Both the position numbers and the translations under genes were made by a program. A stretch of 64,000 nt of DNA from Agrilactobacillus yilanensis (GTDB taxonomy: Bacteria > Bacillota > Bacilli > Lactobacillales > Lactobacillaceae). The notes under the pieces were generated by a model. It worked only from the letters and a program-made list of their open reading frames with translations, did not search any database and had not been told where the DNA came from. Position 1 is the stretch's first letter, and each line of letters begins with the position of its first letter. Below, piece by piece: positions 55,887 through 64,000 of this stretch. The stretch is taken from assembly GCF_003946725.1 (NCBI RefSeq), contig NZ_RHOY01000010.1, forward strand, positions 1 through 64,000, written 5' to 3'.

Positions 55887-58223
55887 TTACGGTGATTGGG
55901 CTTGGTTCTGATTGGTATTTGGCGTACCTGTTGTATTACCGCCAGTGGTGTTATTGGACGGCTGATTTTGTGAGGTGCTGCCATCGGTGGTGCCACTATT
56001 ATTGCCGCCGGTAGTATTGTCAGACGTATTTTGATTATTTTGTTCTGACTGACCAGGGGTGGTGGTGCTGGCAGAAGAACTAGATGCGGCACTATTTTCA
56101 TCGGTGGTGCCATTTACAGAACTTGTATCCGCTTCTTCGTCTGTTTCATCATAAGTTGTGGTATGGTGTTGCCGGGTACTGCTGCTTGAACTGCTGGTCG
56201 CTGCCCGAGCGGTAGGTTGGTGGCCTTTAACAAATAGTTCTAAAGTAGAGTTGGTTGTAGCTGTGGTAATCGTCGCCGGATTAGAACCGGTGAGAATTCT
56301 TTCGGAAACAACACTGCTAGGTTTTGACCAGTCGCTACTATTGCTGGAATTGGCAATTTGCGACATGATCTTTTGATACAAGTAAACCGGAATTTGCTGT
56401 TCACTGTAAGACAAACCGCTCTTTTGCGGCTGATCATAACCAACCCAAACGGCCATACTGTATTGTTTCGTGTAACCAGCAAACCAAGCATCTTTAGCTG
56501 TTCCAGAAAGGGCGGTATTACTGGCAATTTCATCACTGGAATATTGGACAGTCCCGGTTTTACCGGCTTGCGCAATCCCTGAAATCTTAGCATTTTTACC
56601 AGTACCGTCTGTAATCACGTCTTTTAAAACATCGGTGATCATATAAGCAGTGGATTTTTTCATGGCCTGATTGGCTTCGCTTTGATAATTATGTTCCATA
56701 CCGTCAGCGGTTTTAATTTGGGTGACATAAATCGGCTTTTGATAAGTACCGCTGTTGGCAAAGGCGCCGTAAGCACTGGCAATTTGCAGCGTAGACACAT
56801 CTGCGCCAATCCCAATACTTAAGCCGGCATCATTAGGGACGGTGATGCCTAAATTTTTAGCAAAGGTACTGGATTTGGTTAAGCCCACAGTACTGAGTGT
56901 TCGCACCGCCGGGATGTTTCGAGAATTCGCCAAGGCTTTGCGTAATGTAATGGTACCTTGGTATTTATTATCCCAATCCATTAAAGCAATATCCGTCCCT
57001 GGATAAGTGTAGGCGGTATCTTCCAGCAAGTGATAAGTGGACCAATTTAAATAATCAATCGCTGGGCCATAATCTAAAACTGGTTTAATGGTAGAACCGC
57101 TGCTTCGAGTGGTTTGAGTCGCCCGATTCAAGCCTAAAAGGACTTTGCCTTGTTTACGGCCCCCGACCATGGCGATGATATTACCGGTTTTTGGTTCAAC
57201 AATGGTAGCGGCAGCTTGCATCTCGTCATCAGGGAATAGGCTGTTGCTGTCCCCGTTTAAAGTGTCATAAAGTTCTTTTTGTACATCTAAATGTAACGTT
57301 GTTTTGATTTTTAGATTGTCTCGGTAAGGATCATAGCCTTGCGCTTTGACCTCATTGATCACTTCTTTAATGAAGTTATCGGCCACATAGCGGTTATTAT
57401 TTTCTTGGTTTAAATCGCGTTTAGAGACTAAACCATCAGAGATCGGTGTATTAATCGCTGCAGTCGCTTCACTTTGACTGATTTTGTCATTGGCTAACAT
57501 GGCATTAATGACTTGATCCCGCCGTTGTTTGGCGGCTTCTGGGTGAGCGTAAGGGTCATAAGTGTTTGGTGCTTGCGGCAAGCCGGCAATTAAAGCCGCC
57601 TGGGCTAAGGTCAGCTGCTTAGGCTTTTTATTAAAGTAATAGTCACTGGCAGTGCCCATGCCATAAACCCCATTGGCTAAATAAACTTTATTCATATAAA
57701 ACTCTAAGATTTGCTGTTTAGAGTAATTACGCTCGACATTAAACGTCAAATAAGCTTCTTGGATTTTACGCTTAAAAGTTTGATCTGATTTTTTAGTTGA
57801 AAAAACAGAGAGTTTAACGAGTTGTTGGGTTAAAGTACTGCCGCCTTGAACAGGGGCATTAGGGTGGGTGATGTTATAAACGGCTGCTTTGACAATGCGC
57901 ACGGGATTGATCCCCAGCGGTTCTTGATAAAAGCGCCGATCTTCAATAGAGACGACGGCCTCTTTTAAAGTGGTTGAAAAAGTATCACTGGTTGTATACG
58001 CTCGATTTTCATCCCCTAAGCTGGCCACTTCATTGCCTTGATAATCAAGAATTACTGAAGAACCGCCATTTTGCAGTTTATTTTGGGTCAAACTAGGGGC
58101 TTGTCGGCCAATGAGTAAAAAGGCAATTTCACCGACTAAAATTAAACCTAAAATCGTAATCAGAATTGTTCTAAACCAATGTCTTTTTTTACCCTTGGGT
58201 GTTTTAGAACGCTTAGCACTCAC
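55887..58223 (-). CDS. ponA: Class A penicillin-binding protein (PBP1A type)
   Basis: Bifunctional peptidoglycan glycosyltransferase/transpeptidase, 778 residues. A basic cytosolic N-terminus and one membrane helix (about 18-36) precede the GT51 domain (VSIEDRRFYQEPLG; GGSTLTQQLVKL). The transpeptidase has SSGSTIKP (SxxK), ANSRNIPA (SxN) and QAGKTGTVQY (KTG). A Ser/Thr/Asn/Gln-rich tail of about 110 residues ends the protein, as in many Firmicutes PBP1A. The GTG at 58223 overlaps the recU 3' end by 11 bases, and AAAGGAG precedes it. Confidence 0.95.
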   Translation of the reverse strand: MSAKRSKTPKGKKRHWFRTILITILGLILVGEIAFLLIGRQAPSLTQNKLQNGGSSVILDYQGNEVASLGDENRAYTTSDTFSTTLKEAVVSIEDRRFYQEPLGINPVRIVKAAVYNITHPNAPVQGGSTLTQQLVKLSVFSTKKSDQTFKRKIQEAYLTFNVERNYSKQQILEFYMNKVYLANGVYGMGTASDYYFNKKPKQLTLAQAALIAGLPQAPNTYDPYAHPEAAKQRRDQVINAMLANDKISQSEATAAINTPISDGLVSKRDLNQENNNRYVADNFIKEVINEVKAQGYDPYRDNLKIKTTLHLDVQKELYDTLNGDSNSLFPDDEMQAAATIVEPKTGNIIAMVGGRKQGKVLLGLNRATQTTRSSGSTIKPVLDYGPAIDYLNWSTYHLLEDTAYTYPGTDIALMDWDNKYQGTITLRKALANSRNIPAVRTLSTVGLTKSSTFAKNLGITVPNDAGLSIGIGADVSTLQIASAYGAFANSGTYQKPIYVTQIKTADGMEHNYQSEANQAMKKSTAYMITDVLKDVITDGTGKNAKISGIAQAGKTGTVQYSSDEIASNTALSGTAKDAWFAGYTKQYSMAVWVGYDQPQKSGLSYSEQQIPVYLYQKIMSQIANSSNSSDWSKPSSVVSERILTGSNPATITTATTNSTLELFVKGHQPTARAATSSSSSSTRQHHTTTYDETDEEADTSSVNGTTDENSAASSSSASTTTPGQSEQNNQNTSDNTTGGNNSGTTDGSTSQNQPSNNTTGGNTTGTPNTNQNQAQSP

Positions 58224-58848
58224 GATGATTCTCCTTTGATGTTGTAATTAATTGATCCACGGCCGTTAAATACGGTAAGATAGGTTGTATGCTGTATTGA
58301 ATCTCAAAGCCGTTTGTTTCAAATTCCGTTAAAGGTATCGACTTAGGCCCCTGTTGGCTTTGCTGCCAATATTGGATAAGTTTTGTGGCAGGGTATAAAA
58401 AAATACGCTTTGGGGTGACAAATTTAGTGATCACAAAGCAAATACCTTGTTGCGTTAAACAACGCTTGAAATGATCAATTTGATGCTGATGAAAATTTTT
58501 GAGGGGAAAAGATTGTTTATTTTTGGTTTCCTTTGCCTCAAAATCTAAATAGTACCCACGATAAACCCCGTTATAATCTGTCGTGGAAGGTTGTCTAAAA
58601 TAAGCTTCCTTAATGATCGCTTGGGCGCGTTTTGGATAATCTACTTTGACAATTTGAATCGGGGTTGGTTTTTTGTAGACCACGGCTTGTTGTGTTTGGC
58701 GATAATACACATTACTGGCATTAATTTCATCTTCAAGTGCCATGCCCCGCTGACCAAAGACCGCTTGATTATGATGCTTTTGTTTCAAATGCTGGGTCAG
58801 TTGGTCCGTTTCAGGCTTATAATAATGCCCGTTAGGATATTTAATCAA
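58213..58848 (-). CDS. recU: Holliday junction resolvase RecU
   Basis: Resolves four-way junctions in recombination and chromosome segregation. The active-site pattern is present: QRGMALEDEINASN, GYYLDFEAKETKNKQSFPLKNFHQHQIDHFK, and the C-terminal IPLTEFETNGFEI. I choose TTG at 58848 because GGAG lies 9 bases upstream; the GTG at 58857 is only 1 base from that site. It is first in the recU-ponA operon with overlapping translation, the conserved Firmicutes arrangement. Confidence 0.95.
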   Translation of the reverse strand: MIKYPNGHYYKPETDQLTQHLKQKHHNQAVFGQRGMALEDEINASNVYYRQTQQAVVYKKPTPIQIVKVDYPKRAQAIIKEAYFRQPSTTDYNGVYRGYYLDFEAKETKNKQSFPLKNFHQHQIDHFKRCLTQQGICFVITKFVTPKRIFLYPATKLIQYWQQSQQGPKSIPLTEFETNGFEIQYSIQPILPYLTAVDQLITTSKENHREC

Positions 58849-58871
58849 AAAAATCACACTCCAGTTGCTCT

Positions 58872-58880
58872 ATTATAACA
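58872..58880 (-). promoter_or_regulatory. Extended -10 promoter of recU-ponA
   Basis: On the minus strand TGT precedes a perfect TATAAT (58877-58872), about 24 bases from the recU start. A TTGTTC -35-like box is 15 bases upstream. Confidence 0.6.
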
Positions 58881-58956
58881 AAAATAATTCAAGAACAACT
58901 TGATTTTATGCTTTTGTCATCAAAATTTGATATTTATTGAAGAAAGTGAGACTTAA

Positions 58957-59508
58957 ATGAAAAATTTATGGTTAACCGGGTATCGTAGTTATGAATTAAA
59001 TATTTTTGACGATCAGGATCCAAAACTCAAAATTATCAAGTATGCTTTAAAATCTCAGCTTTTGGCCGCATTGGATCAAGGTCTAGATTGGGTGATCACC
59101 GGTGGTCAATTAGGGGTTGAGCAATGGGGCATCCAAGTGGTTAAGGCCCTTAAAACGACTTATCCAGAATTACGAGTGGCGGCAATGTTGCCGTTTCAAG
59201 ATTTTGGTAGTCAGTGGAATGAAAAAAATCAAAGCCAATTGGCTCAAATAGTATCATTGGCTGATTTTTCAAAAACCGTCAGCCCCCAACCCTACAAAAA
59301 TCCCCAACAGTTAAAACAATACCAGCAGTTTATGTTGGCTCATACCGATGGGGCGTTATTAGTTTATGATCCGGAACAGCCGGGGAAGCCTAAATTTGAT
59401 TATGAGGTTATTAAACGTCATCAAGAAAATCAAGATTATGACTTGACTTTGATCGATATGTATACTTTAGAGGACATAAGTCAAGATTGGCAAGAAAACC
59501 TATTGTAA
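58957..59508 (+). CDS. DUF1273 (YpsA) SLOG-family protein
   Basis: A 183-residue protein of the YpsA family, a SLOG/Rossmann-like nucleotide-binding fold. It shows the N-terminal LWLTGYRSYELNIFDDQDPKL, DWVITGGQLGVEQWG, AAMLPFQDFGSQWNEKNQSQL and DGALLVYDPEQPGKPKFDYEVI. The ligand and function are unproven; YpsA in Bacillus has been connected with cell division. It is divergent from recU and directly precedes gpsB, which fits that link. Confidence 0.9.
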   Translation: MKNLWLTGYRSYELNIFDDQDPKLKIIKYALKSQLLAALDQGLDWVITGGQLGVEQWGIQVVKALKTTYPELRVAAMLPFQDFGSQWNEKNQSQLAQIVSLADFSKTVSPQPYKNPQQLKQYQQFMLAHTDGALLVYDPEQPGKPKFDYEVIKRHQENQDYDLTLIDMYTLEDISQDWQENLL

Positions 59509-59533
59509 ATTGGTTTTCCTTCAATAATTTTTT
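59494..59533 (+). terminator. Weak terminator at the end of the YpsA-like gene
   Basis: GAAAACC (59494-59500) pairs with GGTTTTC (59512-59518) across the stop codon, with a T-run 10 bases on. Confidence 0.4.
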
Positions 59534-59542
59534 TGGTATACT
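59534..59542 (+). promoter_or_regulatory. Extended -10 promoter of gpsB
   Basis: TGG precedes TATACT (59537-59542), 45 bases before the gpsB ATG. The -35 is weak. Confidence 0.5.
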
Positions 59543-59587
59543 AGGTGAGAACAGTGTTTTTATAATAAAACTGAGGTGTTAAATACT

Positions 59588-60406
59588 ATGGATGATAGAA
59601 GAGATATGCCCAATAATCGTCCGCAACAAAATATAAATCTACAGCCAAAGGATATCTTGGAAAAAGATTTTAAACAAAAGATGCGCGGATACGATCAGGC
59701 TGAAGTTGATGAATTTTTGGACGATGTCATTAAAGACTATGAAACTTTTAATACCCAGCTGCAGCAGTTATCTCAAGAAAATGCACGTTTAATTTCTCGT
59801 GTGGATGAGTTAACCAAACAAGCAGCAGCCGGTGGTGGCCCAGGGATGGCGCCAAATGCTGGCGGTTCTAACAATACCGCTGCTGGGAGCAGCAGTTCAA
59901 CGTATGATATTTTGAAACGTCTTTCAAATCTTGAAAGACGTGTCTTTGGTCAGAGCCAAGGCCAAAGTCAGCCAAGAGAACAAGCCAATACGGCTGGCTC
60001 ACGCCATAATGAATTTAATGGTATGGGGCAGCCAAATGCTGGGGCGCCTTTGAACAACAATACAATCAGCGGCCGGGCTAATGCGGCACAGTATCAAAAT
60101 AATGTGAATGCGGCTGATGGTCAGCCAAGAACAAATAGCTATCAAGCACCGGCCAATGCGGGGATGAACCGCGGGGCTAATGCAGGGATGCCACAAGCAC
60201 CAGCTAATCCGAATAATATGAACGTGAATAATATGCCACAAAATAATATTCCAAACAGTAATATTACGGATGCTCGACCAAATAATAATCGAAATTATCA
60301 AAACTATAATAATAATCGTTTTGATCGCAACGATCCAGATCCACGTTACCAAAATAATAATACAAATCGTTACAATAATCCTAATAATGATTTGAATCGT
60401 TTTTAA
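59588..60406 (+). CDS. gpsB: Cell division protein GpsB with long Asn/Gln-rich C-terminal tail
   Basis: GpsB is a membrane-associated DivIVA-like adaptor linking PBP1A to the division site. Residues 18-80 are the DivIVA-type coiled coil ([27 protein letters not shown]). A Gly/Ala/Ser linker leads to the C-terminal multimerization helix ([16 protein letters not shown], about 110-125), where most GpsB proteins end. Here about 145 more residues follow, rich in Asn, Gln, Ala and Pro and low in complexity. The ATG at 59588 follows GAGGTG. ponA, its usual partner, is 1.4 kb away. The rnpB promoter lies across the gene's 3' end. Confidence 0.93.
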   Translation: MDDRRDMPNNRPQQNINLQPKDILEKDFKQKMRGYDQAEVDEFLDDVIKDYETFNTQLQQLSQENARLISRVDELTKQAAAGGGPGMAPNAGGSNNTAAGSSSSTYDILKRLSNLERRVFGQSQGQSQPREQANTAGSRHNEFNGMGQPNAGAPLNNNTISGRANAAQYQNNVNAADGQPRTNSYQAPANAGMNRGANAGMPQAPANPNNMNVNNMPQNNIPNSNITDARPNNNRNYQNYNNNRFDRNDPDPRYQNNNTNRYNNPNNDLNRF

Positions 60407-60420
60407 TAGTATGCTAAAAT
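60392..60420 (+). promoter_or_regulatory. Promoter of rnpB, overlapping the gpsB 3' end
   Basis: TTGAAT (60392-60397), 17 bases, TAAAAT (60415-60420) preceded by TGC. The predicted start near 60428 matches the 5' end of the RNase P RNA. Confidence 0.7.
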
Positions 60421-60428
60421 AATAAATC

Positions 60429-60799
60429 GTAGATCTTGAGTGATTGCGGCTTATGTATGTAAGCTGAGGAAAGTCCATGCCCGCACAAGCTGAGATGCTT
60501 GTAGTGTTCGTGCTTGGCCCAATAAGCCAAGGCAGTTTATACTGACGGCAGTGGATTTAGCTAAGGCCCTTGTGGCTATGCTAAATCGCTTGAAAGTGCC
60601 ACAGTGACGTAGCCGCTATAGAAATATAGCGGGTGGAACGAGGTAAACCCCACGAGCGAGTAACCCAAACTTTTGGTAGGGGCGTCTTACAAACGGAAAT
60701 GAACAACTTGTAAGAGCTATTTAAGCAGATAGATGATCACTGAAGGAAAAGTGCCCAGCTTTTCTGGAACAGAACATGGCTTATAGAGATTTGCACGGG
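60429..60799 (+). ncRNA. rnpB: RNase P RNA, Bacillus type (class B)
   Basis: The catalytic RNA of RNase P, which removes tRNA 5' leaders. Conserved blocks are GAGGAAAGTCCATGC (60468-60482), GAGATGCTTGTAGTGTTCGTGC, TGAAAGTGCCACAGTGACG, GTGGAACGAGGTAAACCCC, GAGCGAGTAACCCAAA, AGATAGATGATCACTG and the closing GAACATGGCTTATAGA. The B-type pattern matches the B. subtilis RNA closely. AGATCT near the 5' end can pair with AGATTT near the 3' end as P1. The ends are estimated to within a few bases. Location between gpsB and the RlmL-like gene is the usual one. Confidence 0.96.
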
Positions 60800-60826
60800 A
60801 AAAGAGGTCTCAGTACCTCTTTTTAT
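60800..60826 (+). terminator. Terminator of rnpB
   Basis: AAAGAGGT and ACCTCTTT form the stem with a CTCAGT loop, followed by a T-run. Confidence 0.9.
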
Positions 60827-60883
60827 TTTGGTTAAAATTAAGTATATTATAGATATAAAGATCGTTACAATAAAGGAGAACTC

Positions 60884-62005
60884 ATGGAATATCAATTAAT
60901 GGCAACGATGGCTTCTGGTTTTGAAGCTGTGACTGCACGAGAATTAAAAGATTTAGGCTACGAAACAGAAACAGAAAATGGACGGGTCCTTTTTAAAGGA
61001 GATCAGGCCGACATTGTCCGGACAAATTTGTGGCTGCGCTCCGCAGACCGAATTAAAATTATTTTAAAAGAATTCAAAGCCCTTAGTTTTGAAGATCTAT
61101 TTCAAAATGTCAAAGCAGTGCCGTTTGAAGATTATTTACCAATGGATGCTCGTTTCCCAGTAACTGGTCGATCTGTTCGTTCAAAGCTGCATTCTGAGCC
61201 AGATATTCAGGCAGTGACTAAAAAAGCGATTGTGGAACGTTTATCAGAATTTTATCATCGCCGGACCCGCTTTCCAGAAACCGGGCATTTATTTGCTTTA
61301 GATATGAATATTACCAAAGATAAAGCACGATTAACGCTGGATACAACAGGGGATAGTTTATTCAAACGAGGCTATCGAGTTGAAGCCGGTGGGGCGCCAA
61401 TGAAAGAAAATATGGCTGCAGCGTTAATTCTATTAACGACTTGGCATGCCAATCAGCCATTTGTAGATCCAATGACTGGTTCGGGGACATTACCAATTGA
61501 AGCGGCGTTAATTGCTAAAAATATTGCACCAGGTTTAAAACGAAATTTCAGTTTTGAAGCCTTTGATTGGTTTGACACAGAACTTGTGGTGCAAGCACGG
61601 CAAAAGGCAGAATCAGAAATTCAAAAAGTAGCATTGAATATTACAGGCTACGATATCAACGAAAACATGATCGACATCGCCAAATTAAACGCTAACAATG
61701 CCGGCGTACTCCATGATATTACCTTTAAACAATTGGCGGTTAAAGATTTCAAAACAACCGATAAAGATGGGGTTATTATTGTCAATCCACCATACGGTCA
61801 ACGATTAAGCACTCAAAAAGAAGTTCGACGTATTTACCAAGAAATGGGCGAAGCGTTCCGACCTTTGACCGATTGGAGTAAATATATTTTAACTTCTGAT
61901 TTAAAATTTGAAAGTGCCTATGGTCAAAAGGCAACAAAACGGCGTAAACTTTATAATGGTGCACTAAGGGCTGATTATTTCCAATATTGGGCCCAAAGAC
62001 ATTAA
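60884..62005 (+). CDS. THUMP-domain class I SAM-dependent RNA methyltransferase (RlmL/YpsC-like)
   Basis: A 373-residue RNA N2-guanine-type methyltransferase. A ferredoxin-like/THUMP N-terminal half (YQLMATMASGFEAVTARELKDLGY; LDTTGDSLFKRGYR) is followed by a Rossmann domain with FVDPMTGSGTLPIEAALIA (motif I) and IIVNPPYGQRL (NPPY catalytic motif). It resembles the N-terminal half of E. coli RlmL and B. subtilis YpsC, whose proposed target is 23S rRNA G2445. The specific site is inferred from family. Synteny with rnpB and gpsB supports the YpsC assignment. Confidence 0.92.
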   Translation: MEYQLMATMASGFEAVTARELKDLGYETETENGRVLFKGDQADIVRTNLWLRSADRIKIILKEFKALSFEDLFQNVKAVPFEDYLPMDARFPVTGRSVRSKLHSEPDIQAVTKKAIVERLSEFYHRRTRFPETGHLFALDMNITKDKARLTLDTTGDSLFKRGYRVEAGGAPMKENMAAALILLTTWHANQPFVDPMTGSGTLPIEAALIAKNIAPGLKRNFSFEAFDWFDTELVVQARQKAESEIQKVALNITGYDINENMIDIAKLNANNAGVLHDITFKQLAVKDFKTTDKDGVIIVNPPYGQRLSTQKEVRRIYQEMGEAFRPLTDWSKYILTSDLKFESAYGQKATKRRKLYNGALRADYFQYWAQRH

Positions 62006-62029
62006 ACTTTTATTAAATGGGGGTATTTT

Positions 62030-63004
62030 ATGTCAAAAACATTATTGGCCTTAAAACCATTTAGACCAGATCAGTTGACCCAGTTAGCAACACAATATCC
62101 AACATTAACGGTGATTACACCAGAAACTTTAAAACCAAGTGATGTGGATACCATCAATATTCTTTACGGCTATCGGCAAGGCACTAAGCGTCATTCGGAC
62201 TTACTCAATCAATTATTAGCCTCAGATAGTAGTCAACTGCAATGGATTCAGTCTTTATCAGCTGGCGTGGATTCACTGCCTTTTGAAGCACTGGCAGCCA
62301 AACATATTTTAGTCACCACCGCCAGTGGGACCCATGAAAATTCGATTGCCCAAAATGTGCTGGGCTATTTACTGTACTTTGAACGTGGTCTACAGCAAGC
62401 CATTCAAGCACAAGCGCAACGGCATTATGGCATTGATACGACTAAAGTTTCAAATTTGGATGATAAAACGATTTTAATCTTTGGCACAGGGCATGTTGGC
62501 CAAAAAATTGCCCAAATTGCGGCTGCTTTTGGCATGCATGTTTTAGGTGTGAGTCACTCTGGCCGTCCTAAAGCGGGCTTTGAAACTATTGCCACAGATC
62601 AAGATTATCAACCGCTTTTAGCAAAAGCTGATTATTTAGTGAATATCATGCCTTTAACGGCAGAAACAACGCATTTTTTTGACAAGGCCTTCTTTGATCA
62701 GTTAACGACGCAACCGCTCTTTGTGAATGTTGGTCGGGGGCCTTCTGTGGATGAAACGGCTTTAATTTCAGCTTTGGATAAGGTCCAAATCAAAGCAGCG
62801 GCATTAGATGTTTTTGAGACAGAACCACTGCCATTAGAATCTCCCTTATGGAATTACCCTAACGTTTTGATAACGCCGCATACATCCGGCTATGTGGCTC
62901 ATTTTAAAAAAGCCTTTTTCAAAATATTTGAACCAAATTTGGCTCAATTTATGAAGGATGGCACTTTAATCCGGAATCAAGTTGATTTGAGTCGGCGTTA
63001 TTAA
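62030..63004 (+). CDS. D-isomer-specific 2-hydroxyacid dehydrogenase family protein
   Basis: NAD(P)-dependent oxidoreductase of 324 residues. The nucleotide-binding loop is IFGTGHVGQKIAQIAAAFGMHVLGVS. The active-site triad of the family is readable: the arginine in FVNVGRGPSVDE, the glutamate in LDVFETEPLP and the histidine in VLITPHTSGY. The substrate cannot be deduced; it is not a clear D-lactate dehydrogenase. It follows the RlmL-like gene by 24 bases and ends at a strong terminator. Confidence 0.9.
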   Translation: MSKTLLALKPFRPDQLTQLATQYPTLTVITPETLKPSDVDTINILYGYRQGTKRHSDLLNQLLASDSSQLQWIQSLSAGVDSLPFEALAAKHILVTTASGTHENSIAQNVLGYLLYFERGLQQAIQAQAQRHYGIDTTKVSNLDDKTILIFGTGHVGQKIAQIAAAFGMHVLGVSHSGRPKAGFETIATDQDYQPLLAKADYLVNIMPLTAETTHFFDKAFFDQLTTQPLFVNVGRGPSVDETALISALDKVQIKAAALDVFETEPLPLESPLWNYPNVLITPHTSGYVAHFKKAFFKIFEPNLAQFMKDGTLIRNQVDLSRRY

Positions 63005-63024
63005 ACGATAAACATTGCTAAAAT

Positions 63025-63078
63025 AAATGAGACTAGGTCAAAGGAAAGTTAGCCTTCCTTTAACCTAGTCTCATTTTT
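63025..63078. terminator. Bidirectional terminator between the dehydrogenase and lipoate ligase genes
   Basis: AAATGAGACTAGGT and AAAGGAA pair with TTCCTTT and ACCTAGTCTCATTT, flanked by A and T runs, between convergent genes. Confidence 0.95.
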
Positions 63079-63097
63079 AGTTTTTAGAATCGGTGCT

Positions 63098-64000
63098 TTA
63101 TTGAGCCAATAATTCGATAATCTCAGCTTTAGGAATACCATTAAAGAATCGATTGGTGTCAATATCTGCTAAAGCTTCGTTTAAGTGGGGCCGATCATAG
63201 ACCGTGCCTTTTAAGATGTCGGCTAATTGTGCCGCATCTTCTGGACCGAAGAAGTCGCCATAAAATTTGATATTATGAATTTTACCATTTTCAACTAATA
63301 AGCGGGCATCAATTGTCCCAAAATCAAAATGTTGCCGTTTTTTAAGGGTGAATTCTGGAGATTTGCCATAAACCCAATCCCAATTGTTATAATATTTATC
63401 AAAAATCTTCTTGATTTCTTGTTCATCCTCGGGGGTTACGATATATTCTTGGTCTTGAATATCGGCTAATTTATCAGCACCGAATAATCTTAACAATAGA
63501 ATTTCGCGGAAGCCTTCAGTTGTTAAATTCTGATATTCTGGTTTTAAATAAGGTCGAACATTGGTAACCCGGCTGCGAATAGATTTAATACCTTTAGATT
63601 TTATTTTATCTTCAGGTACATTTAGCGCTTTTGTTAAAACGTCTAGATCCACATCGTAAGATAGGGTACCATGGCTAAATGTTTTACCATTACGGGTGTA
63701 CATCGCATTACCAGAGAATTTTTTACCGTCTACTAACAGATCGTTACGGCCGCTGACTTCGGCACTGGTTGCGCCCATATCATGCAAAGCATCAACAATC
63801 GGCTGCGTGAATGATTTAAAATCACCAAAAGATTCATCATCTGCGTTGACTACAAAACTAAAACAAAGATTGCCTAAGTCTTGATAGACAGCACCGCCAC
63901 CGGAAAGTCGCCGAGTGACGGTGATATTATTGTCTTCAACGTACTTTTGATTAATTTCTTCAAATGTATTTTGATTGCGACCAACAATAATACAAGGACC
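63098..64000 (-). CDS. lplA: Lipoate--protein ligase, 5' part outside the window
   Basis: Attaches lipoate to the E2 and GcvH domains of 2-oxoacid dehydrogenase complexes or the glycine cleavage system. The frame stays open to the window edge, reading VGRNQNTFEEINQKYV, then TRRLSGGGAVYQDLGNL, the lipoate/AMP site (Gln where His is more usual), then GRNDLLVDGKKFSGNAMYTRNG with the catalytic lysine. The C-terminal accessory domain (RLLVENGKIHNIKFYGDFFG) is complete. Roughly the first 30 residues are missing. An internal ATG at 63787 is not the true start. Confidence 0.93.
   Translation of the reverse strand, partial: GPCIIVGRNQNTFEEINQKYVEDNNITVTRRLSGGGAVYQDLGNLCFSFVVNADDESFGDFKSFTQPIVDALHDMGATSAEVSGRNDLLVDGKKFSGNAMYTRNGKTFSHGTLSYDVDLDVLTKALNVPEDKIKSKGIKSIRSRVTNVRPYLKPEYQNLTTEGFREILLLRLFGADKLADIQDQEYIVTPEDEQEIKKIFDKYYNNWDWVYGKSPEFTLKKRQHFDFGTIDARLLVENGKIHNIKFYGDFFGPEDAAQLADILKGTVYDRPHLNEALADIDTNRFFNGIPKAEIIELLAQ

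Noticed and set aside
55880-56593. Several open frames opposite the ponA tail
   Set aside because: They are shadows of the Ser/Thr/Asn-rich low-complexity C-terminus of the penicillin-binding protein.
57885-57905. Sequence TTTGACAATGCGCACGGG resembling the lysA/fni repeat
   Set aside because: It lies inside the conserved transglycosylase coding region of ponA and matches only a short stretch; coincidence is likely.
59999-60478. A 159-codon minus-strand open frame, very rich in Ile, opposite gpsB and rnpB
   Set aside because: It is the antisense of the Asn-codon repeats (AAT read as ATT) and runs into the conserved RNase P RNA; it has no supporting ribosome site.

Overview
This is a chromosomal window from a low-to-moderate GC Gram-positive bacterium, most likely a member of the Lactobacillaceae. 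The indications are a RexAB-type (AddAB) nuclease, two C69 dipeptidases, a mevalonate-pathway cluster, T-box control of aminoacyl-tRNA synthetases, frequent TTG/GTG starts behind strong GGAGG sites, and Bacilli-type gene order (dinG-ypmB-aspB-asnS-dnaD-nth-ponA-recU-ypsA-gpsB-rnpB; ppsR/rpsU-yqeY-phoH-ybeY-dgk-era-recO-glyQS-dnaG-rpoD-trmK-nif3-pepT). I cannot name a genus with confidence. No prophage, transposase, CRISPR array or tRNA gene was seen.

Layout. 0-8 kb: a cell-wall amidase, the T-box-controlled hisS-aspS operon, msrB-msrA, a YitT-like membrane protein and endonuclease IV. 8-20 kb: ppsR on the minus strand, then the translation/replication block rpsU-yqeY, phoH-ybeY-dgk-era-recO, T-box-glyQS and dnaG-rpoD. 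20-25 kb: trmK-nif3-pepT followed by two intact genes whose catalytic residues are largely gone (a DAHP-synthase-fold protein and a small tyrosine recombinase). 25-32 kb is the most accessory-looking part: two C69 dipeptidases, a tautomerase with lysA, a small secreted protein behind an 11-bp-periodic operator, a SufT-like protein and two small Lactobacillaceae-type proteins. 32-41 kb: lepB/thrC, rpiA with a methyltransferase-like and an FtsX-like membrane protein and an RsmF-type rRNA methylase, and a mevalonate cluster (mvk-mvaD-fni) lacking phosphomevalonate kinase. 41-64 kb: rexB-rexA, dinG, ypmB-aspB-asnS, dnaD-nth, ponA-recU, ypsA, a GpsB with a long Asn/Gln-rich tail, rnpB, an RlmL-like methylase, a 2-hydroxyacid dehydrogenase and a lipoate ligase cut by the window edge.

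Most of the window is ordinary housekeeping DNA. The observations that stand out are the adjacent DAHP-synthase-like and recombinase-like pseudoenzymes (23.4-25.0 kb), the overlapping Asp/His specifier in the hisS-aspS T-box, the TTACAA 11-bp repeat array before the secreted protein, a large inverted repeat after lysA with a half-copy after fni, a 15-bp direct repeat bracketing a hairpin at 55.8 kb, the missing pmk, and the GpsB tail. All identifications come from reading motifs; no database search was possible.
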